A stretch of DNA of 64,000 nucleotides from Verrucomicrobiota bacterium (GCA_022710935.1 JAKLFY010000012.1:45239-109238), one strand, 5' to 3'; positions 8,679 through 18,888 are shown, counted from the first letter of the stretch. Notes: generated by a model from the sequence alone, not told the origin. A program made the numbers and translations.

Positions 8679-11600
8679 GTGGAACTCCTCGCCGCATTGC
8701 TCGTCTGCTGGGTTCTGGGCGTGCCGCTGGCCTGTCTCATCACCGCATCGCGTCTGGCGCGTCGTGCGGAGCAATTGAGCCGCGATCTCGACATTCTCCG
8801 CTTCGAACTGGGAAAGGTGAAGACCGACTTCGAACGCCTCGGAAGTCGGGGAGGCGTCGTGAGCGGCGGCGAACCGGCCATGGGGGCCGCCCCCGCCATC
8901 AGTCCGGCCCAGGCCCCCGTGACGCCGCCGGCGCCGATCGAGGCTCCCGCATCCGGCCGAGCGACGGCGGCGCCCGCCGCCCCCCCGGTGATCCCGCCAC
9001 TCGCACCACGCCCCATCACAGTATCCGCGCGTGCCGGCGGCCAAGAGACCCCACCCGCGTTTCCGTCTGCGCCGGCTTTGGCCGGTGTCCGATCGACGCC
9101 ATCGGCGCCCAAGCCGGCGCCCGAGGCGAAGCCTGCGCCGGGGCTGAAGGTGGATTGGGAGCGGTTCATGGGGGTGAACCTTTTCGCCTGGGTCGGCGGG
9201 TTCGCATTGTTCCTCGCGGTCGCGTTCTTCATCAAGTACTCGTTTGAGAACAACCTTATCCCCCCCGAAATGCGGGTGGCCTTGGGATTTGTGGCGGGGA
9301 TCGGTCTCTTGGTCGGCGGCATGGTGCTCAAACGCAAGGCGTACGAAGCGACGTCGCAGACGCTGTGCGCTACGGGCACGGTGATCCTCTATGCCGTGAG
9401 TTTCGCCTGCCACGCCTATTACCATTTCACCGGCGCGGCGGCGACGTTTGCGCTCATGGTCCTGGTGACCGTGACGGCCTTTCTCCTTGCCGTGCGCTTG
9501 AACGCGCTCGTCGTGGCGATTCTCGGCTTGGTCGGCGGCTTTCTCACGCCGCCTCTGCTCTCGACCGGGGTGGACAACCCGCTCGGCCTGTTCGGGTACG
9601 TGGCGATTCTGGATGCCGGCCTGGTGGCGGTGGCGATGAAGCGGCGCTGGTATTTCCTGGTCGTCTTCGGGGTGGTGGGCACGCTGCTTACGCTCATTGG
9701 CTGGACGCACGAGTTTTTCACAGTGGGCAAGGTGTGGATCGCGTTCGCCATCCTGACGGCGTTCAACCTGCTTTTCCTGGGCGCGTTCGTCTGGGGTGAG
9801 AAGGCGGCGCACCGCAATCCGTGGCTCACGGGGTCCGCCCTGGCGCTGCCCTGCGCGACATTCGCGTATGCGTTCTGGTTGTTGTTTTTTCGGGAACTGG
9901 CGGCGCGTCCCGGGGTGGTTTTCAGTTTCTTGCTGATCGCGGACCTGCCCGTGCTGGCCATGGTCCTGCTCAACGGTCGGTTGGGGTTGACTCACTTGGC
10001 AGCGGGGGCGGCGGCGTTCCTGGTGCTCACTGCGTGGACAACCGGCTACCTCACTCATGAACTGTTGGGCTGGGCGTTGGGCGGGTACCTCCTGTTCGCC
10101 ATCGTGCATGCGGCATTCCCGGTGGTGCTCGAGCGGGTGCGTCCGGGCGCCGCCCCGGCCTGGTGGGGGCACCTGTTCCCGCCCGCGGCACTCATTCTGG
10201 TTTTGTGGCCGCTGTTGCGGAGCCTCGAGGCGGGCTGGCTCTTGTGGGGGACGGTGCTGTTGGTCGACGCCGCCGCGATTCTCCTGGCACTGGTGACGGG
10301 GGCGGTGCTGGGTGTGGTGGCTGTGTTGGTGCTCACGCTTTTGGTTGCGGGTGTCTGGATCGTCCAGGCGCCGGCGGAACTTACTAGCCTGCCGCCGATG
10401 CTGCTTGTGGTTGGCGGTTTCGCGCTGTTCTTTTTCTTGGCCGGACTCTACGGGGGCGAGAAGATGCTCGCACGACTCGAAGCCGCCGCCGGCGGCGGAG
10501 GCAAGGTTGTGGGGCCGGAGACACCAACGTTCCTGGGCCCCCTGGGCGGAGGCGTCGAGGCCCGCGCCCAGATCCCGGCGCTGTCGGCCATTCTGCCGTT
10601 CCTGCTGTTGATCTTGATGGCGGTCCGGTTGCCGTTGACCGACCCGACGCCGGTGTATGGAGTTGCGTTCTTGATGTTGGTCCTGCTCCTGGGGCTGGCG
10701 CGGGCGGTGGATCTTCCGGCGTTGGCGCCGGTTGGGTTGGCGTCCGTGCTCCCACTCGAATACGCCTGGCACGCGAACCATTTTACGCCAACCGCCGCCG
10801 TCGTCCCGATTCTATGGAACGTCGGGTTTACGGCATTGTTCATCGCCTTTCCGTTCGTGTTCCGTCGGGTGTTCGCCAAACAGGTCTTACCGTGGGCAAC
10901 GGCGGCGTTGGCCGGGCCGCTGCATTTCTTCCTGATCCACGATGCGGTGAAACAGGCTTATCCCAACGAGTTCATGGGCCTGTTACCGGCGGCGTTCGCG
11001 ATCCCGATGCTGGCGGCCCTGGCGGCCGTGGCGCGGAGTTGGGCGAGCGAGGCGGCCAACCGGACGGCGGTGCTGGCCTGGTTCGGCGGCAGCGCGCTCT
11101 TCTTCATCACGCTCATCTTCCCGATTCAGTTCGAGAAGCAATGGATCACGGTCGGATGGGCGCTCGAAGGGGTGGCGTTGCTCTGGCTGTTTCGCCGACT
11201 GCCGCACCCGGGTTTGCGCGGGCTGGGGGTGGCACTGCTGGTCATCGCATTCGTGCGGTTGGCCCTCAACCCGGCCGTGCTCGATTACCACCCGCCCAGC
11301 ACGACCCGCATCTGGAACTGGTACCTGTACACGTACGGAATCGTCACCGCGTGCGCGTTCGCCGGGGCGCGGCTGCTTGCACCGCCCCGGCATCTGCTCT
11401 GGGGCAAGTCGGTCCCGCCACTGTTGTACACGCTCGGCACCGTGCTGGCCTTTCTACTGCTCAATATCGAGATTGCCGATTACTTTTCCGAAGGAGCGGC
11501 GCTGACGTTCCAGTTCTCCGGAAGCTTTGCCCGGGAGATGACCTCTTCGATCGGGTGGGCCTTGTTTGCCCTGGCTTTGCTGGTGGTGGGCGTCGGCAAA

Positions 11601-11816
11601 CATCTGCGCGCCGTGCGATACGCCGGGCTGGCCCTCCTGGGGATCACGCTCCTCAAGCTCTTCCTGCACGATCTGCTCGCCATCCGAGCCTTGTACCGCA
11701 TCGGCGCGTTCCTCGGTGTGGCGGTCATTTCCATTCTCGCGTCGGTGCTGTATCAGCGGTTCTTCGCCTCGGAACCTAAACCGTCGGGCGAACACGCCGG
11801 AAGCGCGTCCCAATGA
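8679..11816 (+). CDS. DUF2339 family polytopic membrane protein
   Basis: The GTG at 8679 starts exactly at a hydrophobic helix (VELLAALLVCWVLGVPLACL), so I prefer it to the in-frame TTG at 8610; this is uncertain. From GTG the protein has about 1045 residues. A short coiled coil and a Pro/Ala linker (to about residue 160) precede a motif typical of DUF2339, WERFMGVNLFAWVGGFALFL, and then more than 20 hydrophobic helices to the C-terminus. It overlaps the following DUF3999 gene by ATGA. DUF2339 and DUF3999 genes are often paired. Their role is unknown; an envelope location is clear from the helices. Confidence 0.85.
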   Translation: MELLAALLVCWVLGVPLACLITASRLARRAEQLSRDLDILRFELGKVKTDFERLGSRGGVVSGGEPAMGAAPAISPAQAPVTPPAPIEAPASGRATAAPAAPPVIPPLAPRPITVSARAGGQETPPAFPSAPALAGVRSTPSAPKPAPEAKPAPGLKVDWERFMGVNLFAWVGGFALFLAVAFFIKYSFENNLIPPEMRVALGFVAGIGLLVGGMVLKRKAYEATSQTLCATGTVILYAVSFACHAYYHFTGAAATFALMVLVTVTAFLLAVRLNALVVAILGLVGGFLTPPLLSTGVDNPLGLFGYVAILDAGLVAVAMKRRWYFLVVFGVVGTLLTLIGWTHEFFTVGKVWIAFAILTAFNLLFLGAFVWGEKAAHRNPWLTGSALALPCATFAYAFWLLFFRELAARPGVVFSFLLIADLPVLAMVLLNGRLGLTHLAAGAAAFLVLTAWTTGYLTHELLGWALGGYLLFAIVHAAFPVVLERVRPGAAPAWWGHLFPPAALILVLWPLLRSLEAGWLLWGTVLLVDAAAILLALVTGAVLGVVAVLVLTLLVAGVWIVQAPAELTSLPPMLLVVGGFALFFFLAGLYGGEKMLARLEAAAGGGGKVVGPETPTFLGPLGGGVEARAQIPALSAILPFLLLILMAVRLPLTDPTPVYGVAFLMLVLLLGLARAVDLPALAPVGLASVLPLEYAWHANHFTPTAAVVPILWNVGFTALFIAFPFVFRRVFAKQVLPWATAALAGPLHFFLIHDAVKQAYPNEFMGLLPAAFAIPMLAALAAVARSWASEAANRTAVLAWFGGSALFFITLIFPIQFEKQWITVGWALEGVALLWLFRRLPHPGLRGLGVALLVIAFVRLALNPAVLDYHPPSTTRIWNWYLYTYGIVTACAFAGARLLAPPRHLLWGKSVPPLLYTLGTVLAFLLLNIEIADYFSEGAALTFQFSGSFAREMTSSIGWALFALALLVVGVGKHLRAVRYAGLALLGITLLKLFLHDLLAIRALYRIGAFLGVAVISILASVLYQRFFASEPKPSGEHAGSASQ

Positions 11817-13813
11817 ACGCGAGGCGTTCGAACGATTTGGTCGCCCGCCCAGCGGCGTGGATTGCCCTGGTCCTTGGCCTGCTCGGGACGGTGGTCTTGC
11901 GGGCGGGCGATCTATCCACGGACTGGCGGTTCGAGCAATCGCTGGCAATCCCGCAAGCTGGCTTCCTCAAGGTGAGTCTGCCGGCTGAGACGCTGGGGAG
12001 TGCCCGCCCCATGCTCGAAGACTTGCGCCTCGTTGATCCGACCGGTCGCGAAGTCCCGTACGTGATCGAGCGCTCTCAAGCAGCGGCGCCCATCGCCCAA
12101 CGAGCTCGTTCCTTCACCGCGGCGATCGAGTCCGCCGCGACGGTGTTGTGGATCGAGACCGGCTTGACCGTCCCGCTCGATAGCATCGAGTTGGCGACGC
12201 CGGCGACGGATTGGATCAAAGCGGCCACGGTGGAAGGATCCGCCGACCGCGCCACCTGGCAGATCATCGGTCAGGGCCAGCCGATCTTCCGGCAGGCGCC
12301 GGGGCTTGCCGAACTCCGGGTGCCATTGGCCAAGACGGCTTTCCGCTGGCTGCGCGTAACAGTGGATGACCGCCGGTCGCTCCCGGTGCCTTTCACGGGC
12401 GCGACGCTGCACGCCACGCCCGACGAGTCTCCATGCGAGACCGTCGTGGCCGAGTTGCTTGAGGCCTCCGAGGGTCCGGGTGAAACCAGCCTGCGCCTCG
12501 CGTTGCCCGCTGCGCACCTGTTGGTGGCTGCCGTCGATCTCGATGTGACCGACCCCGTCTTCGCTCGGCAGGTGGCGCTCAGCACGCGGCAGGTGATCGA
12601 GGGAGCGGTGCGCGAGACATCGCTGGCGCGTGGCGCCATCTACCGAATCGACTTCGAGGCCGTGGGGGCGGTGTCGAACCAGACGATCCAGGTGGAACGA
12701 TCTGTCCCAACGCGTGAAATTGTCCTGCGCATCGACAACCAGGACAGCCCGCCCCTGACGATCGACGCCGTCCGATTGCACTGGCGTCCGGTCCATCTCG
12801 TGTTCCGCGCCGGGGAGGCGGGGACGTACCGCCTGCTGCTGGGCAATGCCTCGTGCGCGGCCCCGCGCTATGACGTCGCCGCTCTGAGCGCGAATCTGAG
12901 CGCCGTGCCCCTGTCGTCGATCCGCCCGCTGACCGTCCGCCCCAACCTCGCGTACCGTCCGCCTGCCACGCTGCCGACAGTGGCCGACACGGCCGCGCCG
13001 CTGGACACGGCGGCGTGGGAGTACCGCCGCGCCGTGGTCCTGACGCGACCGGGCACGCAGGAACTGGAATTGGACCTGTCGGTGCTCTCCCACGCCCAGG
13101 CCGGACTGGCGGACTTGCGGTTGCTGCGCGGCACGAACCAGGTGCCCTATGTCCTCGAAGCCGGCTTCTCGCGACGATCGCTCACGCCCGAAGCGCAGCT
13201 CGTGCCGGATCCGAAACGACCGCGTGTCAGTCGCTGGCGATTGAGACTGCCGCACGCGCGCCTCCCCCTGGCGCGATTGACCTGCGCCTCGCCGACACCC
13301 TTGTTCGACCGGACGGTGTCGCTCCACGAGGATCGCGCCGGCCAACGGGGCGATCGCCACCGCGTTTCTCTGGGAAGCGCAACCTGGCGTCACACCCCGG
13401 ATCAACCCGCCCGGCGGCTGGGCCTCGACTTCGTCGCGGCACCCGAAACCGATACCCTCTGGCTGGAGACCGACAACGGCGACAACCCCCCCCTCCAACT
13501 CGACCGCTTCGAGCTCGCGCGCCCGGCCAGCCGCATCCTCTTCAAATCGGAGGAGACGGAAGGTTTGTGGCTGTACTACGGCCACCCGTCGGCCGGAGCC
13601 GCCCGCTATGACTTGAGTCTGATGGCGGATCAACTCCTCGCGGCGGAGAAGAACGTCGCGACCCTGGGACCCGAGCAGCGCTTGCACGGGCTCAGTTGGC
13701 AGGAGCGCTTCGGCGGAGGCGAACGGGGCGGGCCGCTGATTTGGTGCGTGCTCATCGGGGTCGTGGTCGCGCTGCTGCTCGTGGTGCGGCGTCTCGTGCC
13801 CCACACCGAGTGA
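11813..13813 (+). CDS. DUF3999 family secreted / membrane-anchored protein
   Basis: The product has 666 residues. The N-terminal signal helix (AWIALVLGLLGTVVLRAG) is followed by DWRFEQSLAIPQAGFLKVSLP, which resembles DUF3999 N-termini, then repeated beta-rich modules, and a C-terminal transmembrane helix (LIWCVLIGVVVALLLVVRRLV). Most of the protein is therefore predicted to lie in the periplasm, anchored at its end. It is translationally coupled to the DUF2339 gene (ATGA overlap), which supports a two-protein complex. Function is not established for the family. Confidence 0.8.
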   Translation: MNARRSNDLVARPAAWIALVLGLLGTVVLRAGDLSTDWRFEQSLAIPQAGFLKVSLPAETLGSARPMLEDLRLVDPTGREVPYVIERSQAAAPIAQRARSFTAAIESAATVLWIETGLTVPLDSIELATPATDWIKAATVEGSADRATWQIIGQGQPIFRQAPGLAELRVPLAKTAFRWLRVTVDDRRSLPVPFTGATLHATPDESPCETVVAELLEASEGPGETSLRLALPAAHLLVAAVDLDVTDPVFARQVALSTRQVIEGAVRETSLARGAIYRIDFEAVGAVSNQTIQVERSVPTREIVLRIDNQDSPPLTIDAVRLHWRPVHLVFRAGEAGTYRLLLGNASCAAPRYDVAALSANLSAVPLSSIRPLTVRPNLAYRPPATLPTVADTAAPLDTAAWEYRRAVVLTRPGTQELELDLSVLSHAQAGLADLRLLRGTNQVPYVLEAGFSRRSLTPEAQLVPDPKRPRVSRWRLRLPHARLPLARLTCASPTPLFDRTVSLHEDRAGQRGDRHRVSLGSATWRHTPDQPARRLGLDFVAAPETDTLWLETDNGDNPPLQLDRFELARPASRILFKSEETEGLWLYYGHPSAGAARYDLSLMADQLLAAEKNVATLGPEQRLHGLSWQERFGGGERGGPLIWCVLIGVVVALLLVVRRLVPHTE

Positions 13814-14060
13814 CGCGCCTGCCTGACGCCGCAACCGCGACTGTTCGGACAGCAGACCTCCCCGGCGCTGAATCCGTCTCGTCCCGCCGCCCTCTCACCG
13901 CCTGTCCGGGCGAACGATCCACGGTCCGTCGAGTCGCGCCGGATATGCGCGGCGATCGCCAGGTCTGCCTGCAGCTTCCCCGCACTCTCCTGACACGGGA
14001 TCGTGCTCGGCGATTTCTCTGCCATCCCGAGCGTTCGCAAACTAGACTCCCGCCCCAGCT

Positions 14061-15053
14061 ATGAAACGCCTTCTGATCCTGACCAGTCTCGGCCTCCTGG
14101 CCGGCGCCACCCTTCCGATCGCCGCGCAGTCGTTCCCCAAACTGACTGACGCGCAACGCATCGCACTGTTGCAGCCTCCCACCCAACGGCCCGTCCCGAT
14201 GGTGCTGGACACCGACACCTACAACGAAATCGATGACCAGTTCGCCCTGGTCTACGCGCTCATCTCGCCGGAGTTGAAGGTCGAGGCCGTCTATGCCGCC
14301 CCGTTCAAGAACGACCGTTCCACAAGCCCGGAGAACGGCATGGAGCGAAGCCACGAGGAAATCCTCCGCATCCTCGGCAAGTTGAACCGTTCGCCGGAGA
14401 ACTTCGCCTTCAAGGGCAGCCGCCGATACGTCACCGACCCCAAGCAGCCGGAGGAAAGCCCCGCGGCGCTCGATCTCATCCGCCGGGCGAAGGCGCACAG
14501 CCCGGACCGCCCGCTTTACGTCGTGGCCGTGGGAGCGATCAGCAACGTGGCCAACGCCCTCCTCCTCGACCCTTCGATCCTGCCGAACATCGTCGTCGTC
14601 TGGCTGGGCGGCAACGGCCTCGACTGGCCGCACCAGCACGAGTTCAACTACCATCAGGACCTGCACGCCTCGAAAATCGCGTTCAATTCCGGGGTCGCCC
14701 TGGTGCAACTGCCCTGCACCCCGGTCGTCACGCACTTCACCACCACCGTGCCGGAGATGGAGGCTAATCTGGCTGGCCGGGGCGCCATCGGCGAATACCT
14801 GCTCGAGATCTTCAAGGACTATCATCGGGACCATTTCGCGTGGTCTAAAGTGCTCTGGGACATGACCGCGGTGGCCTGGGTGATCGACAGTCGCTGGCTC
14901 CCTTCACACCTCGTCCACAGCCCGATCCCGACGGACAATTACACCTTCAGCTTCGACAACTCCCGACACCTGATCCGCAGCGTCTACTTCCTCCAGCGCG
15001 ACCCGATCTTCCGCGACTTCTTCACCAAGCTCCAGAAGCTCGGGAAGCCTTAG
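14061..15053 (+). CDS. Secreted nucleoside hydrolase (IUNH family)
   Basis: The product has 330 residues, with an N-terminal signal peptide (LLILTSLGLLAGATLPIAAQ). The family's calcium and ribose-binding Asp cluster is present as DTDTYNEIDD (residues 50-59), and WLGGNG and HEFNYHQD match later conserved positions. Members hydrolyse the N-glycosidic bond of ribonucleosides to base plus ribose. A periplasmic form would feed bases to the purine permease encoded at 19.5 kb, which is inference. It is transcribed alone. The 247 bp before it hold no clear promoter or riboswitch. An inverted-repeat element begins 12 bp after the stop. Nucleoside preference cannot be told. Confidence 0.85.
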   Translation: MKRLLILTSLGLLAGATLPIAAQSFPKLTDAQRIALLQPPTQRPVPMVLDTDTYNEIDDQFALVYALISPELKVEAVYAAPFKNDRSTSPENGMERSHEEILRILGKLNRSPENFAFKGSRRYVTDPKQPEESPAALDLIRRAKAHSPDRPLYVVAVGAISNVANALLLDPSILPNIVVVWLGGNGLDWPHQHEFNYHQDLHASKIAFNSGVALVQLPCTPVVTHFTTTVPEMEANLAGRGAIGEYLLEIFKDYHRDHFAWSKVLWDMTAVAWVIDSRWLPSHLVHSPIPTDNYTFSFDNSRHLIRSVYFLQRDPIFRDFFTKLQKLGKP

Positions 15054-15065
15054 ACCGGAGATCAG

Positions 15066-15284
15066 AGGGGTCAGTCCCGGAATTCAGGAATACTCGACCT
15101 GACGCAGCGCGCGGCCCGGCTTCAGCCGCGCTCCGTTATGGCCCGCACGCTGGGGGAATCGAGTATCCAGGCGCCGTCGGCCGGGCCGTGAGCCTGACAC
15201 ACTACGGGCAGATTCCGGAATGGCGCCGGTCACCCGAGGTCGCAGCTCGAGGTCCCTCTTTCCTGAATTCCGGGACCGACCCCT
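15066..15284. mobile_element. MITE-like element with 25-bp terminal inverted repeats
   Basis: Left end 15066-15090 and right end 15260-15284 are inverted copies with one mismatch (core GTCCCGGAATTCAGGAA). The 169-bp interior has no reading frame worth naming but holds a short inner inverted repeat (TACTCGA / TCGAGTA). No clear target-site duplication is visible. It is probably non-autonomous; no transposase lies nearby. Confidence 0.6.
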
Positions 15285-15676
15285 TTGCAAAATCGGCAGT
15301 TCTTGAAGGGGGGGCACGGAGGACGCTCTTCAGTGCGCTCCCATTCCAAAGCGGTGCTGAAGCACACGCACTCTCCCGCAATGCGGGACTTCGCGCTGCC
15401 GGACGCGCTCGTCCTCGGGCCGCTTCGCGCAAGCTCCGCATCTCAGCCCCCCAAAGGTTGACGCGCATGCGCGGCCCCGGGATCGGCCCTCCAAGAGAGG
15501 TGGTTCGTGCCAGGCATCGACATTCGCTGGCTCACGCGCATGGGGACCACGAACCAGAAACGTTCAACGTTCAACGCTCAACGTTCAACGTTCAACGTTC
15601 AACGTTCAACGCTCAACGCTCAACGCTCAACGCTCAATCTTCAACCAGCAACCGGTTGTGGGCATGACGCTTCGCG
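15285..15676. repeat. Intergenic repeat cluster including heptamer array
   Basis: This gap has no gene. It holds a copy of CATTCCAAAGCGGTGCTGAA (15342-15361; second copy 63821-63840). A block at 15459-15515 matches 63592-63660 in inverted orientation. A 42-bp dispersed element (15512-15555, core GCGCATGGGGACCA) is followed by eleven copies of the heptamer CGTTCAA/CGCTCAA (15561-15637). The same 42-bp element plus heptamers recurs inside a gene at 30858-30957. Confidence 0.8.
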
Positions 15677-18553
15677 TCAGGGCCGGACGGCAATCGCTGT
15701 GGTCCATTCCGCCTCGACGTTTTCGAAGAACAATCCCTGGAACTGACCGGGCCCGAGGCCCTCGGGCAGCGTGACCTCGACCCGATGGGGCGCGTCGGGC
15801 GCCAGACTCGACAGATCGGCGTAGAAACCGGTAAACGTGCGCTCGCGTCCGAGCGGAAACACATCGCTGTAGGCCTTGCGCACCTCGACCGGCTGGCCGT
15901 CGAACGTCAAACCCACGGCCCATGTGTCGTCCGGATCGGCAATCTGAAGAAAGAGCAGCAGACGATCCGAGCCGCGCCAGGTTGCGAGCAGCTCTTCCTC
16001 CGTGTAAGGAACGGGCCAGGCCTTGCGGCGCGCGGCCAGTTGCGCAAAGACCCGCTTCGGAACGGTGAATTCAGCCCGAACGACGGGGCCCGCGAACGCG
16101 GGGTCGTAGGTGTCCACCTGGTGGCAATGATCGAACCGCTCGCCGGCGAATGCGGCGCGCAGCGTCACTGCGTCGCCCTCTTGGCTGAAAGCGGGCGCTT
16201 CCCGCCCGTTCAGGACGACCCGGGACACGGTCCCTCGAGTCGGCAGCAAGACGACCAGTTCATGCGTGTGGCCCATTTGGCCTTCAACGTCCGCCAACTC
16301 GAGCCGGTCGCCGTTCAAGACCGCTCGCCCGCGCGCGTTGATCAGCGCCGGACGCACAACGGCGTCCGCCGGCACGACCTCGACAACCAGCGCCTCGGGG
16401 CCCTTCATCGGCAGGCGGACGCGATCGCCCCGACGCCAGAGTCCGGCGCGCGGTTTGCCCAGGAGGCGTCCCTCGCGCGGAGAGAGCTCGCGCAACAGGA
16501 ATTCCTCGCCCTCCGTAAGCCCGATGCCCGCATCCAGGGCGAACTCGGCCGGCAACTCCCGGTAGTTTGGATTGAACAGGAACACGAATCCGCGGTCGCC
16601 GGCGATCGCCGCGGTGCCATCGATTCTGCCCAGGGCCGGCAGGCCGATGATGGGCCGCAGATGCTTGAGGACTGCCCGGTGCCGGTCGGTCCAGTCCATC
16701 CAGCCCCGGAGCCAGCGCTGGTCGTCCGGGCCGAAGTGCGCGAATTCGGTCTCGTCGCGCGCGGGCAGGAGATTGACGACGTGATTGAACGGGGCGGTGC
16801 CGATCGAGGAGAGGACGGAATAGCGCCAGCCGAGCAGGTCCCAGTCGCGCGTGTGGAAGGGGCGGTCCTTGACGCATTCGCCTTTGGCATTGTTGCGGGG
16901 CGTCTGGTGGGTCATGTACCCGGGCACGAGTTCCCAGGGCGTGAATTGCTCATGATGGAAGTACCCGGTAGCCCAACGCTGCCGGTTGCCGGACACGCGG
17001 CTGAAGTGGAGGTCGGGGAAGTTCTCGAAGCTGCCTGGCTGCTCGTCGTTCGTGGTCGGGTGCGGATAGGACCCGCCCAGCCAGGTCCAGGGACCGAACC
17101 ACTGGTATTGCTGGCGCCCGTCGATGACGATGTCCGGGAGACGGCGTCGGAGCTCCTCGAGGATGCGCCGGCAGCCGGACCATTGGGCGTACTTGCTGGT
17201 CGGCTTGTGCCCCTCCTTGTTGGGTTCGTAGGCAATCCACCAATGATCAAAGCTGTAGCCCCCGATCCCGGTGCGCTGCTGGAAGGCGACCAGTTGCCCG
17301 ACAAACCAGTCCTGAAAACTCCGCACGCCTGTATCGACCCCGACGTACCCGCCGGTCTTGCCGCCGCACCAGGCCGTCCACTCGGGGTTCTGCTTCCAGC
17401 CCAGCGTCGGATAGGCATAGGCAACCAGCTTGACCTGTTTCGCCTTCGCGTAGTCGAGCATCTCCTGGATCGACGGCGGGATGGGGTCCGCCGCGATGTT
17501 CCATTCGCCTTTGCGGATCTTCTGGCCCAGGCCGAGCCAGAGGCAGTTCTCCCAACCCCAGGCGTCGGCGTTGTCCTCGAGCGGGGCGACGGCGCTGTTG
17601 GCCGGCGTGAAGAGCGTGTGCTCGACACCCACCGCCGCGCATTGGTCCAGGATCCGTTTCCACTCGGCGCGGCCGGCGGGCGTGCCGACGTCAATCTGAT
17701 AGTCGTTCTCGCACCAGGGGACATGGACGCGCAGGCTCTTTGTGGGGCGAAACAGGGCGCAAGCGTCCACGCAACCGGTCACAGCCTCGAACTCGGCCCG
17801 ATCGAGCATCGGCTGGCCCTCGAAGGCGCGCTCGGGATCGAGCACGTATTTCCACTCGGGCAGGTTCCGCGCCGGAAACTCGATTCCTGTGAGCCGGTAG
17901 AGCCCGAGGCAGACGCGGTCCGAGACAAACGGTCCGTACGCGGCGCGCCATTCGAGATCGGGCGCATAGCTCATCGAGATCCGCCCGTCCTGGCGCTGCC
18001 ACTTGAGAAACGGATTCTGCAGCACCAGGCAGGCGCCGAAATCAGAGGCCGAATCGCCTTGCCCCAGACGGAGGAACACCGCCCCGCTGGCGTTGCTGGC
18101 CCGATGCTCGCGGGCAATGGGCGAACCGATCTCGATTCGGAGCCCCTCGACCGTGTCGACGCGGCTGGTGGCCTGGGGCGGGAGCGTGAGCGCGATCTGC
18201 TTGCTCACGAATCGCCAGCCGGCCTTCAGCTCGTAAATCACTTCAAGTCGCTTGTCGCCCGCCGCGTACGCGTACACGACACTATGCTCGCGTTGCGTGA
18301 GGCCGGTCCGTTCGAGGTCGCGGACGCTGAGCGTCTGGCCGTCGACGGTGATCGATGCCGAGTCGCCCGTGAGCGAGAGGGCGTGTCCGGCCTCGGCGAG
18401 CGACACGCGCGCCAAACCTCTGGCGTCGAACTCGGCGACGAGCTCCCCGTTGCTGAGACTCACGCTCTCCGCGCCGCGCCCGGGGGACACAAACAGGGTT
18501 AGACAAAGCCCGCCGACCAGGACAAGCGGACCGATTCCAGCCGAGTGCTTCAT
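15677..18553 (-). CDS. Large secreted glycosidase-like protein of unassigned family
   Basis: The product has 958 residues with a signal peptide (IGPLVLVGGLCLTLFVSPGRG). An N-terminal beta-rich region (about 30-270) is followed by a probable TIM barrel (about 285-600). Its features include HVPWCENDYQIDVG, TLFTPANSAV, KLVAYAYPTLGW, YSFDHWWIAYEP and PDIVIDGRQQYQW, which resemble strand ends of retaining glycosidases such as the GH27/GH36 clan. C-terminal beta domains follow. I cannot name the catalytic acids or the substrate. It is a single gene convergent with the nucleoside hydrolase. Secretion and size fit polysaccharide use, in line with other secreted hydrolases in the window. Confidence 0.65.
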   Translation of the reverse strand: MKHSAGIGPLVLVGGLCLTLFVSPGRGAESVSLSNGELVAEFDARGLARVSLAEAGHALSLTGDSASITVDGQTLSVRDLERTGLTQREHSVVYAYAAGDKRLEVIYELKAGWRFVSKQIALTLPPQATSRVDTVEGLRIEIGSPIAREHRASNASGAVFLRLGQGDSASDFGACLVLQNPFLKWQRQDGRISMSYAPDLEWRAAYGPFVSDRVCLGLYRLTGIEFPARNLPEWKYVLDPERAFEGQPMLDRAEFEAVTGCVDACALFRPTKSLRVHVPWCENDYQIDVGTPAGRAEWKRILDQCAAVGVEHTLFTPANSAVAPLEDNADAWGWENCLWLGLGQKIRKGEWNIAADPIPPSIQEMLDYAKAKQVKLVAYAYPTLGWKQNPEWTAWCGGKTGGYVGVDTGVRSFQDWFVGQLVAFQQRTGIGGYSFDHWWIAYEPNKEGHKPTSKYAQWSGCRRILEELRRRLPDIVIDGRQQYQWFGPWTWLGGSYPHPTTNDEQPGSFENFPDLHFSRVSGNRQRWATGYFHHEQFTPWELVPGYMTHQTPRNNAKGECVKDRPFHTRDWDLLGWRYSVLSSIGTAPFNHVVNLLPARDETEFAHFGPDDQRWLRGWMDWTDRHRAVLKHLRPIIGLPALGRIDGTAAIAGDRGFVFLFNPNYRELPAEFALDAGIGLTEGEEFLLRELSPREGRLLGKPRAGLWRRGDRVRLPMKGPEALVVEVVPADAVVRPALINARGRAVLNGDRLELADVEGQMGHTHELVVLLPTRGTVSRVVLNGREAPAFSQEGDAVTLRAAFAGERFDHCHQVDTYDPAFAGPVVRAEFTVPKRVFAQLAARRKAWPVPYTEEELLATWRGSDRLLLFLQIADPDDTWAVGLTFDGQPVEVRKAYSDVFPLGRERTFTGFYADLSSLAPDAPHRVEVTLPEGLGPGQFQGLFFENVEAEWTTAIAVRP

Positions 18554-18641
18554 GGGCCCATCGTGACCGAGTCAGGGAATTACTCAAGGCTGTCTGCAAC
18601 CCGATCGCCGGGGCACGGTTGCGAAACGGCTTTCGTGAGAG

Positions 18642-18684
18642 GCGTTGACATTCAACGGTTGCATGCGCACGGAGACCATGAACC
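18642..18684 (+). repeat. 42-bp dispersed element (copy 2)
   Basis: It begins GCGTTGACATTCAACGG and ends GAGACCATGAACC. Related copies lie at 15512-15555, 30858-30900 and 34523-34564, all on the + strand. It lies in the gap 18554-18888, which holds no gene. Confidence 0.75.
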
Positions 18685-18696
18685 GTTCTGTCACCG

Positions 18697-18753
18697 TCCC
18701 GCATCGCGGGATGAGTCGGCGCTGATTCCTGTCTTTGGCGGAGCGAGATGGCG
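18697..18753 (+). repeat. 57-bp dispersed element matching an insertion inside the caspase-like gene
   Basis: It matches the reverse complement of 7451-7507 at 54 of 57 positions. It contains the palindrome TCCCGCATCGCGGGA. It also contains the first in-frame ATG (18748) upstream of the HAD gene, so that ATG is not a credible start. Confidence 0.85.
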
Positions 18754-18888
18754 TTGACGAGCCGGGATTTGACTGCATTGGGGCTCCGACAATACTCTCG
18801 CACCGCAATGCGGGAATGTGCCCCCGGCCCGAAGGCAGGAGCATCATGGTCGCAGGAGAATCCGGTCCGAACATCTTTGAAGGCCTCA

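Noticed and set aside
15561..15637. Heptamer array considered as an iteron origin of replication
   Set aside because: No initiator gene or DnaA boxes nearby, and a similar array lies inside a coding region.
15785..18502. Long + strand open frame of 905 codons
   Set aside because: It is antisense to the secreted glycosidase-like gene, has no recognisable domain, and is an expected by-product of high GC content.
18748..18888. Upstream ATG as start of the HAD gene
   Set aside because: It lies within a dispersed repeat and would add 47 residues before the family's N-terminal motif.
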